Assembly (NCBI GenBank): GCA_028673005.1
Contig: CM054120.1
Coordinates: forward strand, 75,069,533 to 75,133,532
Source: Tanypteryx hageni
Lineage: Eukaryota; Arthropoda; Insecta; Odonata; Petaluridae
Length of the DNA: 64,000 nucleotides
Reading direction: 5' to 3'
Below the pieces are notes generated by a model. It was not told where the DNA came from and ran no database searches. It worked only from the letters and a program-made list of their open reading frames with translations. Position numbers and translations under genes: made by a program. Below, one piece after another: positions 10,225-20,289 of the stretch. Numbering within the stretch: the stretch's first letter is position 1; each line of letters opens with the position of its first letter.

Positions 10225-12250
10225 AATACTATGTGAATGAACGGACTCAAATCCAAATATGGCGGTGATTTTTTTAAAGTCTTGCATATCTTTGCTTTTC
10301 CAAATATAACCGGAACCATGAACCCGCGGGTTAGCTTCGGAAGGTTGGGTGATATACCCATCAATTACAAAGACGGACTTGAACTACGCTGTAATGAGAA
10401 ATATTCCTGGCAATTTGCCGCATTCCTCATGTTACTCGGAAACGCTTCTGCGGCGATGCCAAACCTCCAATGAATTACACCATTTGAGACAAACAGACAT
10501 GCGCGTTACGGTTTAAATTAATAACATTTAAAGTTTCATACCCCTTTATCCCCAACGAGTTGAGAAATTTTCTTCACCCCTCATACACGTCGTGGATGTT
10601 TTCTTTAAGTTTTCCTGTGTTAACTACAGAAATTAGCACAACTATCATAAGTATTTATAAAAAATCAATGAATGCGGGAAGTATTATACCTTTTAGTCCA
10701 TCTAAATTCAAATCTATTATCTTTTTTCTATCATCCAGTTCAACTTAATGATATCGTGACTTCTTTCAAAAGTGAAATTTACCATTATTATTTTAAACCT
10801 CTCTAATCAGTCTATTCTACTCCCTGGGATGAATTTCTTGACTCCATCAGTTATTCCCATTTTAATTAGAGAATCGCACGTATTATGCTGATTAACTTCG
10901 TGGAAATCCGATACGAGCAGGCGTACCGAGTCATGTGATTCGTTTAACATCGGACGTGAGCTAGGATAGTTCGAGAGCCATCAAATCCACTCGATTCCGA
11001 TTTCAAATGGCATCCTTAAATCCTAGTTTTATTCACATCCGTTAAAATATCTGTAACAATTGATCGGAGCGCACAGTGATGCCTACTCGATGAACGGTCA
11101 TGTTTTATTCCTTCGTAAATAATCCTTCGGAATGCAACATAACCGCCAATAGCGCCAGTAACCGACGAATTTGTCATCTCGAGACGAACATTAACCGAGA
11201 GATTTCCGTTAACGAACTGTCTCCCTTTAATATTTAACTCCCTCCCACGTCCGCGACCTTGCCACGATCTACAGCCTTGCCCTCTCAAACAAATTTCCCG
11301 GCTTAATATCCTCCCCTCCATTTCGCGCTGCTCCCATTGTCTCGAAACTTCAGCCGACCTTCGCTCTTCCATTTCCCTTCCCAAAGTCACACTACTAAAT
11401 GATAATACTTTCACATTTTAAGGATTAACAGCATAGATACGGCTTTTATATTTCGGAATTGATAAAACACGATACTCGGAGTTATTAAGGAAAGTTCTCC
11501 TCGAATAATAACTTTGTAAAAGTAATATACCTTTATTCCCAAAGCTTCAATCATTGACAAATAATATAGTACTTCATGCCGATTCCGTCTTAATACAGAA
11601 TTCGTTTTTTAATGAGCTCCATTGAACGTTTTAATCATATTAAGGAAATATGATTTTCAATCGAAGTGCATTCAAATCAGAGCTTGAAATTTATAAATCG
11701 TCTAATCGAAGAATCCAAGGGAACAAATGATTTTATTAACTCTCGTAACGTCAAAACGTCAAAAAATTAAATATCGACGAAATTATTCCGGCGGAGCTAA
11801 TGTGTGTCTAAAAGTTTTTATAAATATAAAAGCAAATTTCGGCTTTCTCAAATTCGGCGTTAAAATAAAAAACTTTACCGCATATTTTTAAAAAATTCAA
11901 AATTATTTTCTATTTTACCTATAAGTAACAAAAACAGTTTACATATAAGGTGGAAATGTAGTAAATAAGAGCAAAATATTATATAAAAATTGTTTCTTAC
12001 TACTTTTTAAATCCAATATGTAAATTATAAAAAATTCAAAGAAACGTAATTTTCAGACATATCCCGATGAAGATAAATTCAGAGGTAAACTAACTATTTT
12101 TAAAACTTATTAAAATTATTTAAACCTAAAATTTAGCATACATTTTTTGCGCCAATGCTTCTACAAATTGGTGGAATAAAGCGATCTGAAGATCCTACGC
12201 AGACAGACATAAGCTTTTGTGTTGGAAAAAATTTTTAAAACGAGAAAATG
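10225..12250. other. No gene recognised
   Basis: A 132-codon minus-strand frame covers 11016-11414 and a 78-codon plus-strand frame covers 10237-10473. Neither shows a recognisable domain or family motif. The 10900-11400 stretch is somewhat GC-richer than its flanks and could be conserved non-coding DNA, which I cannot judge without comparison. Confidence 0.4.
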
Positions 12251-12252
12251 TC

Positions 12253-12325
12253 TGCAATGACCGAGAATCAAACTCGGATCTTCCACTTGCCGGGCGAATA
12301 TTCTACCACTGAACTACCGAATCAG
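12253..12325 (-). pseudogene. tRNA-Gly-like pseudogene or SINE head
   Basis: On the minus strand, GTAGTTCAGTGGTAGAATA matches the tRNA-Gly D-arm/A box, and CCGAGTTTGATTCTCGG gives an intact T-arm/B box with a 5-bp stem. The anticodon loop reads CCGGCAA, which lacks the invariant U33 and would give GGC rather than a glycine anticodon. Few acceptor-stem bases pair. I read it as a decayed tRNA or a tRNA-derived element rather than a working gene. Confidence 0.6.
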
Positions 12326-12366
12326 ATCAATTGACCCGTTTCTGAACGCGGATGTTTTCTTGGTTT

Positions 12367-12440
12367 TGGCCGAGCTAGCCAACCTAGTATCCCAAGTGAT
12401 GTCCTGGAAGACCCGGGTTCGATTCCCGGTAAGAGCAGAC
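12367..12440 (+). pseudogene. tRNA-like sequence with strong B box
   Basis: TGGCCGAGCTAG resembles an A box, and ACCCGGGTTCGATTCCCGGT forms a T-arm with a perfect consensus B box. No proper anticodon stem or acceptor stem can be drawn. It lies about 40 bp from an opposite-strand tRNA-like copy, so the two may be remains of tRNA-derived SINEs. Confidence 0.45.
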
Positions 12441-12444
12441 TTAT

Positions 12445-14105
12445 TTCTCGTTTCAAAAATATTCCCAAATACTTCTATCGATTTGTATTCCTTTAATGAT
12501 AAGCTAAATCAAAGGTACTTCAATTAAAATTCGTCAAATTTTTTTATATAATTTTAAAATTTAGTATTTTTATTAGCTAACACTTATTTCTAATTTATAT
12601 TCAAGAATAAACACTTAAAATTATAAAATATTGAAAGACGTACGTATCCCAGGTATCCCCAATGGCCACGAAAAAGTTATGGAGACGCCTGAGATAAAGT
12701 ACTTCTTTCAATTTTAAGCGCTTAATTCATATTAATTTTTCCAGCCGTTATACGAGCTCGAGAATCCTCTGGCGGGTCTAATTTCTACGATAGGTCCACG
12801 CTATCGCATCACGGCGCATGCGCATGAAGCTTAAATGTGATTTGCGAAATTTGGATCAAGGGATGAGCGCGGCAGACCGAGTGACGGAGACTGTAATACT
12901 ACTAAGATTACCGTCACCGCATCCCTCTGCAAATTTGGCGCCTCTTGACCTTACACTCTACAAAATTAAACCCATTAGACAAGGATGAAGCGCATTGAGA
13001 ACGGCAGAAGCGGTGGGTTACAAGAGGCGAGATGATACGGTCTGTCATCATCTCTTTACTCCGACCGTTCCCTTCGCCGCACAACTCAAGGATACCCAAA
13101 CAAAGGCCGCCTTTGTCTTCTCGGGATCGAGAGGACAGACGCTCCAAAGCATATTTATTCTATTAGTTTGAGTTCCGTAACACCGTAGCTGCAGCACGAG
13201 GCGTTATCGACGCTTAACACTTGGATTACTTAGCACATAAGGTACGTTACGTCTCCGCGGCTGATTGAGAATTACGAGGAAAATATACTCAGCCGGAGTA
13301 GAAATTTAAACCGACTTCGAATGTTGTGTTTGGTCAAAACCATTCTTTCGAATAAAAAAATACGAGGAGAATGATGAACGATAGCTGCATGTAAGGTCTA
13401 AATTGCTGATAAAACTACATGACCGAATAGATGTAAACGCTGCGTCATCGTCGGTTTACAGCCTACCAATCCTTATTTCTTTCCTCTGAAATTCATTTTA
13501 CATACTCATATAAGAAGAATATAAGCTATTGCGACCGTGAAATAATTCTCCTTCGAGATTTTGATTAATATGCACGTCTCAGGTGTCACATAGTCCAATG
13601 AAATAGTTTGAGCGGCTCCGTCTGTATGTAGTCCATCGTTCGTGAGCTGCTACTAGGGTAGAGCAACCGTGTTCTGGGGTGTAAAATGAGGGCGCCCTTT
13701 CCCCCGAATAAATTTCAGGAATATTTTTTGCAGAAATATTGGAATAAATCAATCGTATCAAAAACGCAATATTAGAACAATATCCAAATCTGATATTTGC
13801 TTTAAATTCCTGGAAAATTACAATTTAATGGAATAAGTTCCTAACGGTTGAATGTCAAAAAGAGGACATGTCGGGGAAAATATAATTATAAGGAATAAAC
13901 AATTCAACTAAATCTAATGAAATTTAGTATTTATGCGGAGTATTAAGAGGACAAATTATCTTCTGGAATTTGAACCGTGACGCAAAAAACAGAGGGAAGA
14001 TTATCGATGCCGATTTGCATAAAATATGTTTTCTCAACAACGGCCGGAATGACTGTTATTAAAATTTATTCTTTTGCCACATAAAAATCCAAATACCGTA
14101 AAGTA
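12445..14105. other. No gene; small R1-family fragment at 13550-13600
   Basis: TCCTTCGAGATTTTGATTAATATGCACG... at about 13550-13600 matches the conserved end segment of dispersed family R1 (see 61030-61915). The 12760-13160 stretch is GC-richer, but I recognise no protein in it. Confidence 0.45.
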
Positions 14106-14115
14106 CCGCGTATAA

Positions 14116-14431
14116 CCAGGGTCGGCAACCTTTCCTGCAGCGCGGGCCACATTCTTAGTTGCAAATGCTTCGGAGAGTCACGGGATCTTCGGCGGGCCGG
14201 ATGAGCGTTTAAATCATGAGCTACCCAGAGATTCTGCATTCTTATATTCGTGAAATCGGGTCTAAATAATTTACTTGCGTTCAAAATTCGCCAAAAAAGC
14301 TTTTGAAGCCATAACTTTACTGAAAAAATATGAAATTTTCTATTTTAAATTTTACCGAACACTTTTTCATCATAGTCTCGCCGCATAAATCGCTCTCGGG
14401 GGCCGCATGCGACCATCGTTGCCGACCCCTG
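14116..14431. mobile_element. Non-autonomous hAT element (about 315 bp)
   Basis: The ends are CAGGGTCGGCAACCTTT and, inverted, CGTTGCCGACCCCTG, with GCGGGCCAC/GGCCGCATGCG subterminal motifs typical of hAT short elements. Flanks GCGTATAA (14108-14115) and GCGTATAG (14432-14439) form a 7/8 target-site duplication, with one extra C at the left junction. There is no coding capacity. Confidence 0.88.
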
Positions 14432-14439
14432 GCGTATAG

Positions 14440-15165
14440 GATGCACCTTATTTCCAAAATTTATGGGCTCAAAAATGGGGTGCGCCCTACGCACAGGTAC
14501 ATAATACAGCGTGCCCACCAGAAACAAAATAATATAATTCGTAAACTAATACGGACACAAACATGGGGTTTTCACCCAAAGAAGCAGAAACTCACCAAGT
14601 TTTAGTACTTCTCGTTTTTCTCCAGCGATGTCTTCAGTGAGAAGCAAAAATCAAACAATCAAGCTCCTTTCAGCATTGTTACGGAAATTTTTATGGCCAT
14701 TTCCTCCGCCTATAATGTAAAGAACAAAAAGAAATAAAAAGGCAACTCAAAACTGTTGCGGTTTATCGACGAGCGGGAAATTGCGCTAAAAAGTCCACCC
14801 ATTTTATTTCGGAATCTAAAAGACGATATCTCTTATTTCGTAAATTGAATAAACTTGAGCTTTAAGCGCACAAAAATATATAAGGATCTATATACGTATT
14901 AATTCAAAAGAGTCAGTCGCGTTTTTTTAAAAGACCTTTCCAGTTGGAATGAACTGCCTAAATTTCTCGTACGTATAAACCATTGTAGTTTATACCAAAT
15001 AAAAACGAAGAGTCTCAAAATATAGTCCTGGGTTTGATTCCAATAACCTTTTTTTCTCCCTTTGATTATCACTGAAGCGTGGGTAGGACATTTTTGTTCG
15101 CGTTTAAAAATAGGTGAAAATATAGATGCGATCTAGAGGATTAAACGTTCGTATGAAAAGTAGAG
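14440..15165. other. No gene recognised
   Basis: The 14440-14520 segment, with GGGGTGCGCCCTACGCAC, resembles a dispersed repeat tail. The remainder has no open frame of note. A lone B-box-like GGGTTTGATTCC occurs near 15030 without an A box. Confidence 0.4.
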
Positions 15166-15167
15166 GG

Positions 15168-15345
15168 TGTGACCCAAAAGTTTTCGAAGTTTTCATTTGT
15201 GGGCATTATGGTAACAATGGGTAGTTGGCCGCAACAAATTTACTGTGGATTTTATTTTAAACTGTATTTATATGCTGCGTTTTGTGGTGCAAAACAAACA
15301 GTCTGGAAAACTAAGTGCGTAAATTAAACCAGCGTTTAAAATCAT
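15168..15345 (+). mobile_element. Possible mariner 5' untranslated fragment
   Basis: GTGACCCAAAAGTTTTCGAA followed by GTAACAATGGGTAG and AAACAGTCTGGAAAAC is reminiscent of the leader of insect mariner elements. There is no reading frame, so the assignment rests on resemblance only. Confidence 0.25.
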
Positions 15346-15610
15346 CATGCAATAATATTGATATAACTAACGTTTATTTTGCGAGGTTCGTTAAATTTGC
15401 GCGACGAGCCACGGCTTTGCTAATTTATGTCGCCATTTTGAACGAACGCTCAGCTAAGGTCTAAATCTTGAACTCTTTAAATTTATGAGGATACTTCATT
15501 CATGTCCATTTATGATGGGAAATTACGCTACTATTTCATATAACAGGTGTGGCTTTATACGCTTGTGGAATTAAATTACGTCATCCGTACTTTTTATTGT
15601 GTCTTTTCAG

Positions 15611-15813
15611 TGTATGCAGTGTTGGCATTCTCCGTCTGCTGGGCTCCGTACCACACTCGGCGTCTTGTGTCCTTCTACGTCACCAAAACGGAGAGTTCGC
15701 GCCACTTTTTGAGCGCTTTTGATTATATCTCTGGAATTCTCTTCTACCTTTCCACCAATATCAACCCAATCCTCTACCACATCATGTCCGACAGGTTTCG
15801 AGAATCTTTCAAG
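15611..15813 (+). CDS. Neuropeptide GPCR, exon encoding TM6-TM7 (partial gene)
   Basis: The 203-base exon begins after a pyrimidine-rich acceptor (TTGTGTCTTTTCAG at 15597-15610) and ends at AAG followed by the donor GTAAATAAG at 15814. It encodes about 67 residues. TM6 contains the class A hallmark FSVCWAPYH followed by TRRLVSFYV, then a short extracellular loop. TM7 reads FDYISGILFYLSTNINPILY with the NPxxY motif as NPILY. The start of helix 8 reads HIMSDRFRESFK. The pattern CWAPYHxxRL ... YLSTxINPILYxIMSxxFRExFK fits the pyrokinin/CAPA/neuromedin-U-like group of peptide receptors, which couple to G proteins at the plasma membrane. The exact ligand cannot be told from one exon. Phase is 2 nt at the 5' end and complete codons at the 3' end. 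There are no stops and both splice sites are good, so the exon is probably functional. I did not find TM1-TM5 or the cytoplasmic tail in this window, implying long introns. Confidence 0.85.
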
Positions 15814-16048
15814 GTAAATAAGACTAAAAATTTCCCAGCGTTTCATAACTTCATTGGCTATTAAGTTTTATTAAGTTAGTGTAAGGTGGTTAAATTAAAT
15901 AAATTAAATTAAATAAATAAATTTAACTCGGATAATTTGACGTATCTGTCGAGCTATTTATAGTGGCGAAAAATGTAATATTTTCCATTACACTAAGTAG
16001 TAAAACTTTGTTTCCGCAAAGGCCATAAAAAGTGAAAACAAAAGGTCC

Positions 16049-16200
16049 GCATTTCGTTTGCAAAGTAGCCGTGATCAGTGGCAATTCACCGATACTAGAT
16101 TATAAAGCCCTTTTTTTAAATCTGTTATCGGTGATTAGCCTCCGATGACGGCTGCTTTGTAGCCGAAATGCGCATCTGGCTTTGTCGAACTTTTTTATCT
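16049..16200 (+). repeat. Foldback repeat with hammerhead-like arm
   Basis: Left arm 16049-16091 (GCATTTCG...GTAGCCGTGATCAGTGG...CACCG) is a diverged reverse complement of 16129-16171 (CGGTGATTAGCC...ATGACGGCTGC...GAAATGC), with about 37 bp between them. The right unit continues GCATCTGGCTTTGTCGAAC and TTTTTATCTTAA. Another copy of that unit is at 5421-5480. Confidence 0.75.
16137..16181 (+). ncRNA. Second hammerhead-like motif
   Basis: AGCC (16137-16140) can pair with GGCU (16178-16181) as stem I, with a U/U mismatch at its base. The core is CCGAUGA (16142-16148; the consensus has U where this has the second C), then one extra C. Stem II is GGCU (16150-16153) with AGCC (16161-16164), then GAA, a fully palindromic AUGCGCAU (16168-16175) as stem III, and C at 16176 as the expected cleavage base. 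The layout is the same as at 3878-3912, including one surplus base before stem II, although the sequences differ. The U4-to-C change suggests this copy is inactive. Confidence 0.35.
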
Positions 16201-16229
16201 TAATGGTGGAGAAAAATATTTTTACTATT

Positions 16230-16620
16230 TCATATATGTACCTAGTATATATAATTTCGCCATGCCGTCTGTCTGTTCGAGGCTCTAGGGTCTAAACAGT
16301 TGAATTTAATCGAATTATACCATGTATTTATGCATTATATCATGCAGAATAAGCCATCTGAGGTGAACGATATAGCACAACTACCAGGGTAAATAATTCT
16401 AGTTTATTTTCACAAAATGTCAATTTATTCAAAAATAGCTGCAACTATTTTGATTAAATTCCTTCATTTATAGAGCATAGCGTCATAAATAATGCTATAT
16501 AAGCCATTTTCTCAAAAAATAACTATATAGCGGCATAACATATCGAGTTTTACGCCCAGGTATCATCTAGCTCTCCCCTTCCCTCTGACGCCATGCTACA
16601 ATCTTCGTCCAGTAATAATG
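16230..16620 (+). repeat. Dispersed family R1, diverged copy
   Basis: GCCATGCCGTCTGTCTG, GGTGAACGATAT, TTTATTTTCACAAAATG, GATTAAATTCCTTC and AGCGTCATAAATAATGCTAT follow the same order as the R1 copies at 59720-60430 and 61030-61915. Its inner end abuts the decayed hAT C-terminal region that follows. Confidence 0.6.
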
Positions 16621-16683
16621 CTATAGCGCCTATTTGGCTTCGCCAATTCACATAATACTTGATATTTATGTATGGTAATCCAC

Positions 16684-17258
16684 TCAATCTCTCTTGGGAC
16701 ATTGCTGTCCTAATATAGTTTTTATTATTTTAAGTTTCGAAAAACTTCGCTCCGCGTATTTCACTGTGACCGGAATTGTTAACAAAATTCTATACGCTAT
16801 CTCTGTATTTGAGAAGGAACCATTTAATGACTTGAGAATCACATGGATTTCAAATACACTTTTCTTTCCTTGGGGGATCAACTGTCGAAGCACACGCAGT
16901 TCTAAGAAATCGTCTGTACTGTCGATGTCGTGTGACTCTGTATCACTCAATATGTTATCCAAATTTATAGTTTTTTTTATTTCGTCTTCTGTTAATTCTC
17001 CAAGTTTTTAAAATCATATAGGAAGCCGAAATTACCTGCGTACTCTTCCATTTGTTCAAAACGCGTTGTCAATGACATGAGAGCCTGATCTACGATAACA
17101 AAGAATTAGCTAGTTTCAAATGCCTTTTCAGCCGAACACCATGAGTGTCGGTCGTCCACGCTTAGCAGCAATCTTCATCTTGCTGCTTAGCGCGATGCCC
17201 CTTTTAACGCGGGGCCCAGGGCGATCGCCCAGATTCGCCATGCCCTAGGAACGGCCCT
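16684..17258 (-). pseudogene. hAT transposase C-terminus (dimerisation domain) and element end
   Basis: Reading leftward from about 17110, one frame gives ALMSLTTRFEQMEEYAGNFG and FLYDFKN. After a frameshift near 17010, a second frame gives LTEDEIKKTI, NLDNILSDTE, then SNTEIAYRILLTIPVTVKYA and ERSFSKLKIIKT. That ending is the hAT-family C-terminal dimerisation domain, of the ZMYM/TTF-associated lineage. A further shift at 16715-16720 breaks the final MSQERL-type motif. At 17195-17258 the minus strand starts AGGGCCGTTCCTAGGGCATG, a hAT-like terminus, so this is a deleted element carrying only its ends and C-terminal code. Confidence 0.75.
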
Positions 17259-17440
17259 ATATATAGGGTGATGAAAAATTTGCTGACACGGACTCCACCA
17301 CGCGATTCCTTTGCAAAAATTTCCGCCAACGCATAGTTTTCGCGGAAAACACGGTTAAAATGAACGCCGATGTGGCAACACTGTAATGAAGAAAACTGCT
17401 TGATTATGAAGTCTCTTCAACGAGAGAGATCATCGTATCG

Positions 17441-17510
17441 TGTGGTTTAGGTTAGTGGCTAGAGTGGTGACCTACGAAGCAGCGGACTCGGGTTCAATCC
17501 CAATTTCTTA
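17441..17510 (+). pseudogene. tRNA-like sequence (SINE head or tRNA relic)
   Basis: GGTTAGTGGCTAGAGTGG resembles an A box/D-arm, and CTCGGGTTCAATCCC a B box. The would-be anticodon loop CTACGAA does not sit on a pairing stem. It is probably derived from a tRNA gene through a SINE. Confidence 0.4.
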
Positions 17511-17724
17511 TCTTTCCGTGAAATGTCGTAAATTTCTTTAATACGGTATTTTTACTTTGCAGAATGTACTATTATTGAAGGTTTTACACAAAAATACGAG
17601 TAATCTTTAAGAAAATTTTATTTCTCGTAAACATGGAACATTTCTGATGCAATGATTAAATGGTTTATGTTTTGTTTTTCATACCAAAATTACAAATTAT
17701 TTTTAATAAAAATGATCTTTTAGA

Positions 17725-18680
17725 ATAGCATTTCTGGCTGAAGTTGGAGTAAAGGATCGATATCAAATTCTTGGTGAAACTGTGAAAACAGTTACAGAGA
17801 TAATAGAAATGTTACACAAAGTTTATGGAAGTGGCATCATGTCCAGAAATCGTATTCTCGAATGGATAGCGTGCTCATTTGAGATAATGACAACAGATCC
17901 GGTCGTTCATCGACATCGAGAACAGATGAAGCATGGAAAAAGTCGCTCGTTTGCTGAGAAATGATCGACCGTTGACTGAATAATAACAGAGGGACTGAAT
18001 ATTAACAGAGAGTCGGTAAGATTAATTCTGAATGAAAATTTGGGCATGCGGAATGTTTGTGCAAAGATGGTTCCCAAAAATCTGGCTGGCGAGCAAAAAT
18101 TGAGAAAAAATAAATTTATGCTGAACCTTTGCAAATGATTCAGGAAAACGATAACTCGATGCGTATCACCATAAGCGGTGATAACACTGGGATGTTTCAA
18201 TACGACCCAGAGATGAAAAGGCAAAGCCTTCGGTGGAAGACGCCATCATCGCCACAACCCAAGAAAGCTCGGTTATCTAAGTCGAATGTGAAGACGATGC
18301 TGTATCGCACATCGCTAATTTTTTCCTGTCGATCAGACGGTAAACCGAAACTATTATCTTAAGGCGTTTCAGCGATTATAAGTCCACGGTTGACACACAA
18401 GGAGAGAAATATTATCTAACAAATGAATTTTGCACCAGGACAACGCTCTTGGGCACACAGCGCTTTTAGGTAAGGACTTTCCGGTGCAAAAAACAAATTA
18501 CAGTCCTGGAGTACCCGCTATATTAACCGAACGGACCTGTCCTCGTGTGACTTCTTTCTATTTTCAAAATCAGAAAGTTTAGCCCAAGGGGTCACATTAT
18601 GAGTCCCTAGAAGATATTCACGGAAATGTGACGGCCGTTCTTAACAGCTTGACATAATAGTTTTGAAAGCTGGTTAAGGT
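17725..18680 (+). pseudogene. mariner transposase, decayed copy
   Basis: Blocks in order are ETVKTVTEIIEMLHKVYG, SGIMSRNRILEW, then RNDRPLTE, INRESVRLILNENLGMRNVC, AKMVPKNLAGEQKLRKNKFM, the first catalytic block ISGDNTGMFQYDPEMKRQS, WKTPSSPQPKKARLSKSNVK, the second block QDNALGHTAL and the third region CDFF. This is the helix-turn-helix plus DDE core of an insect mariner. The first two catalytic Asp are still present, but stops and frameshifts occur at about 17960-17980, 18136, 18360 and 18510 onward. The 3' end breaks into a (TA)n run at 18686. No terminal inverted repeats were found. Confidence 0.88.
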
Positions 18681-18683
18681 ACT

Positions 18684-18685
<2 letters not shown>

Positions 18686-18751
<66 letters not shown>

Positions 18752-18916
18752 CGATACGGAAAAAGAAATAATATGATAAAATAAATGCAACGAGAGGTTG
18801 AGAGGGATAGGAAGGAGCCAGTGAACACTTACCATACGGTGGTGGACGTCCACAGCGATAGAGGAAGGCTTGTAATTTGGAGCTTTCGGGCAACACACGC
18901 CCTTCTTCAGCGAGAG

Positions 18917-18952
<36 letters not shown>
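18686..18952. mobile_element. (TA)n-bounded Penelope-like repeat copy D
   Basis: TA runs at 18686-18750 and 18920-18952 enclose a unit with ACGATACGGAAAAAG, CCAGTGAACACTTACC and GAGCTTTCGGGC. It parallels copies A-C at 3.7-4.3 kb but is a different subtype. Its distal end holds a hammerhead-like hairpin on the minus strand (18881-18910: CUGAAGA, GGGC/GCCC stem, GAA, AGCU) without a matching stem I. The TA runs create meaningless isoleucine-tyrosine repeat frames. Confidence 0.6.
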
Positions 18953-18954
<2 letters not shown>

Positions 18955-18955
<1 letters not shown>

Positions 18956-19730
18956 AGAATGGCACAAATTTTAATGCAAGGCGTTCTTTGTGCATACACA
19001 CACATGTAAAACATTTGCACAAGTAGGCCTACTTGCACTCGCGGGTCCGTTTTCCCTGCATGCACTGAACATATTGAAGATGCGCAGTTGAACCTCTCTA
19101 ATATGGTAAACTCACTTTTGGTTAATATACGTGGGTCGATCGGAAAGTAATGTTACATGGCTTACTACTTAGTAGGCATACATGTAGGAAGTACACTAGT
19201 CGTAGCACTATATATTTATGTATCTGTTAGACAACACCGAAGAGCCAAATTTGTTTATATCGCGAATAAAAGATTGTTCCTCAGAATCTGGTCACCCTAG
19301 CCAATTGCCGCGAAGTTCTTTTTTCCACAGTTCGCTTATTTATTTCTCTCATTTTTCACTAAAAATTACCTTCCAGTTTCTGCCTGCTATTAATACAAGA
19401 TATTTCTCCCAATATAACTAAATATTATATATAGAGAGAGATTTCAATGCTCAACATTTCTTTGGGCAGTAATATTTCTATTGTTCGTTGCTATAGTCCC
19501 TAATTTTCATTCTATTACAAATTTATTGTTTCTCAAAACTGAAAATGAAACTCCCAATTAACCGGCTGATCCGTCTGAACCGTTTACGCCGGTTAAGCAA
19601 GAGTCCATTGTGTGTGTGCGTGTGCGCGAGTGTGCGCTCGCGTAAATCGCTGGATGGACAGTTTGCAACTTTTTTGTAAAACAAAACAAAAAGTAACGTT
19701 CATATATTTTCTTTTAAGGAATTTACTGCA
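18955..19730. other. No gene; mariner-like terminal motif near 19133
   Basis: GGGTCGATCGGAAAGTAATG at about 19133-19152 resembles the terminal repeat of mariner elements but has no partner nearby. A GT/GC-rich run lies at 19608-19640. Nothing else is recognised. Confidence 0.35.
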
Positions 19731-19731
19731 G

Positions 19732-20285
19732 AATGCTGTCGTTTATATCCGCTACGCCTAGAATTCTCTTCCGCTACGCGACGCTTCAGGCAAAGACGAA
19801 GACGTGCGGATACCTCGCAAAGCGGTTTGTCAAGGAGAACCACCTTGAACAGACGCATCAGGAAACCTACGAAGAATAGATGGCGCCAAGGGCCCGACTC
19901 CACCGGCGTTGCCATTCCACTCCAAATGATGAATCCTGAAATTTCATCCCCTTTGACCCCATCCCAGTGGCGGCAAGCTCGCGGTTACGAGGCATGGATC
20001 AAGGCCGGAAGAAGAATCGAAACGGGAAGATCCGGGGAAGGAAGTGGAAGGAACGTAAGTTTGATGATTGCTACCGCGACTTCCACGATGGTCGTAACGG
20101 CTACTGGGGGTTATTTTTCGGTCCCAGCTGAATTAGGAAGGATTGAGTCTTTAACCGTGCGAAAGGCGCGACCGGAAGGGATGATAACAGAAACCAGCTT
20201 CGGAGGAACTCCGGGAACATCCAAGGACGACCAGATTAGGAGGCTGGAGACAGTAATGGAAGAAAGTGAAGAGTCGGATGACTAA
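19732..20285 (+). other. Unrecognised open frame, possible exon
   Basis: The frame is open from before 19732 to a TGACTAA at 20278-20284, and an ATG at 19827 would give 152 residues. It follows a plausible acceptor (TTTACTGCAG at 19722-19731) and contains a good donor (AAC|GTAAGT at 20053). The predicted product is basic at its start (RRRR, RRTTLNRR) and acidic at its end (EESEESDD). I recognise no domain. Against coding, 20110-20150 shares GATTAGGAAGGATTG-type text with 20335-20390, so the region includes an old local duplication. Treat it as a low-confidence candidate. Confidence 0.2.
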
Positions 20286-20289
20286 ATGC

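Noticed and set aside
11016..11414. 132-codon minus-strand open frame
   Set aside because: No recognisable domain, no splice context and irregular composition; probably chance in a GC-richer stretch.
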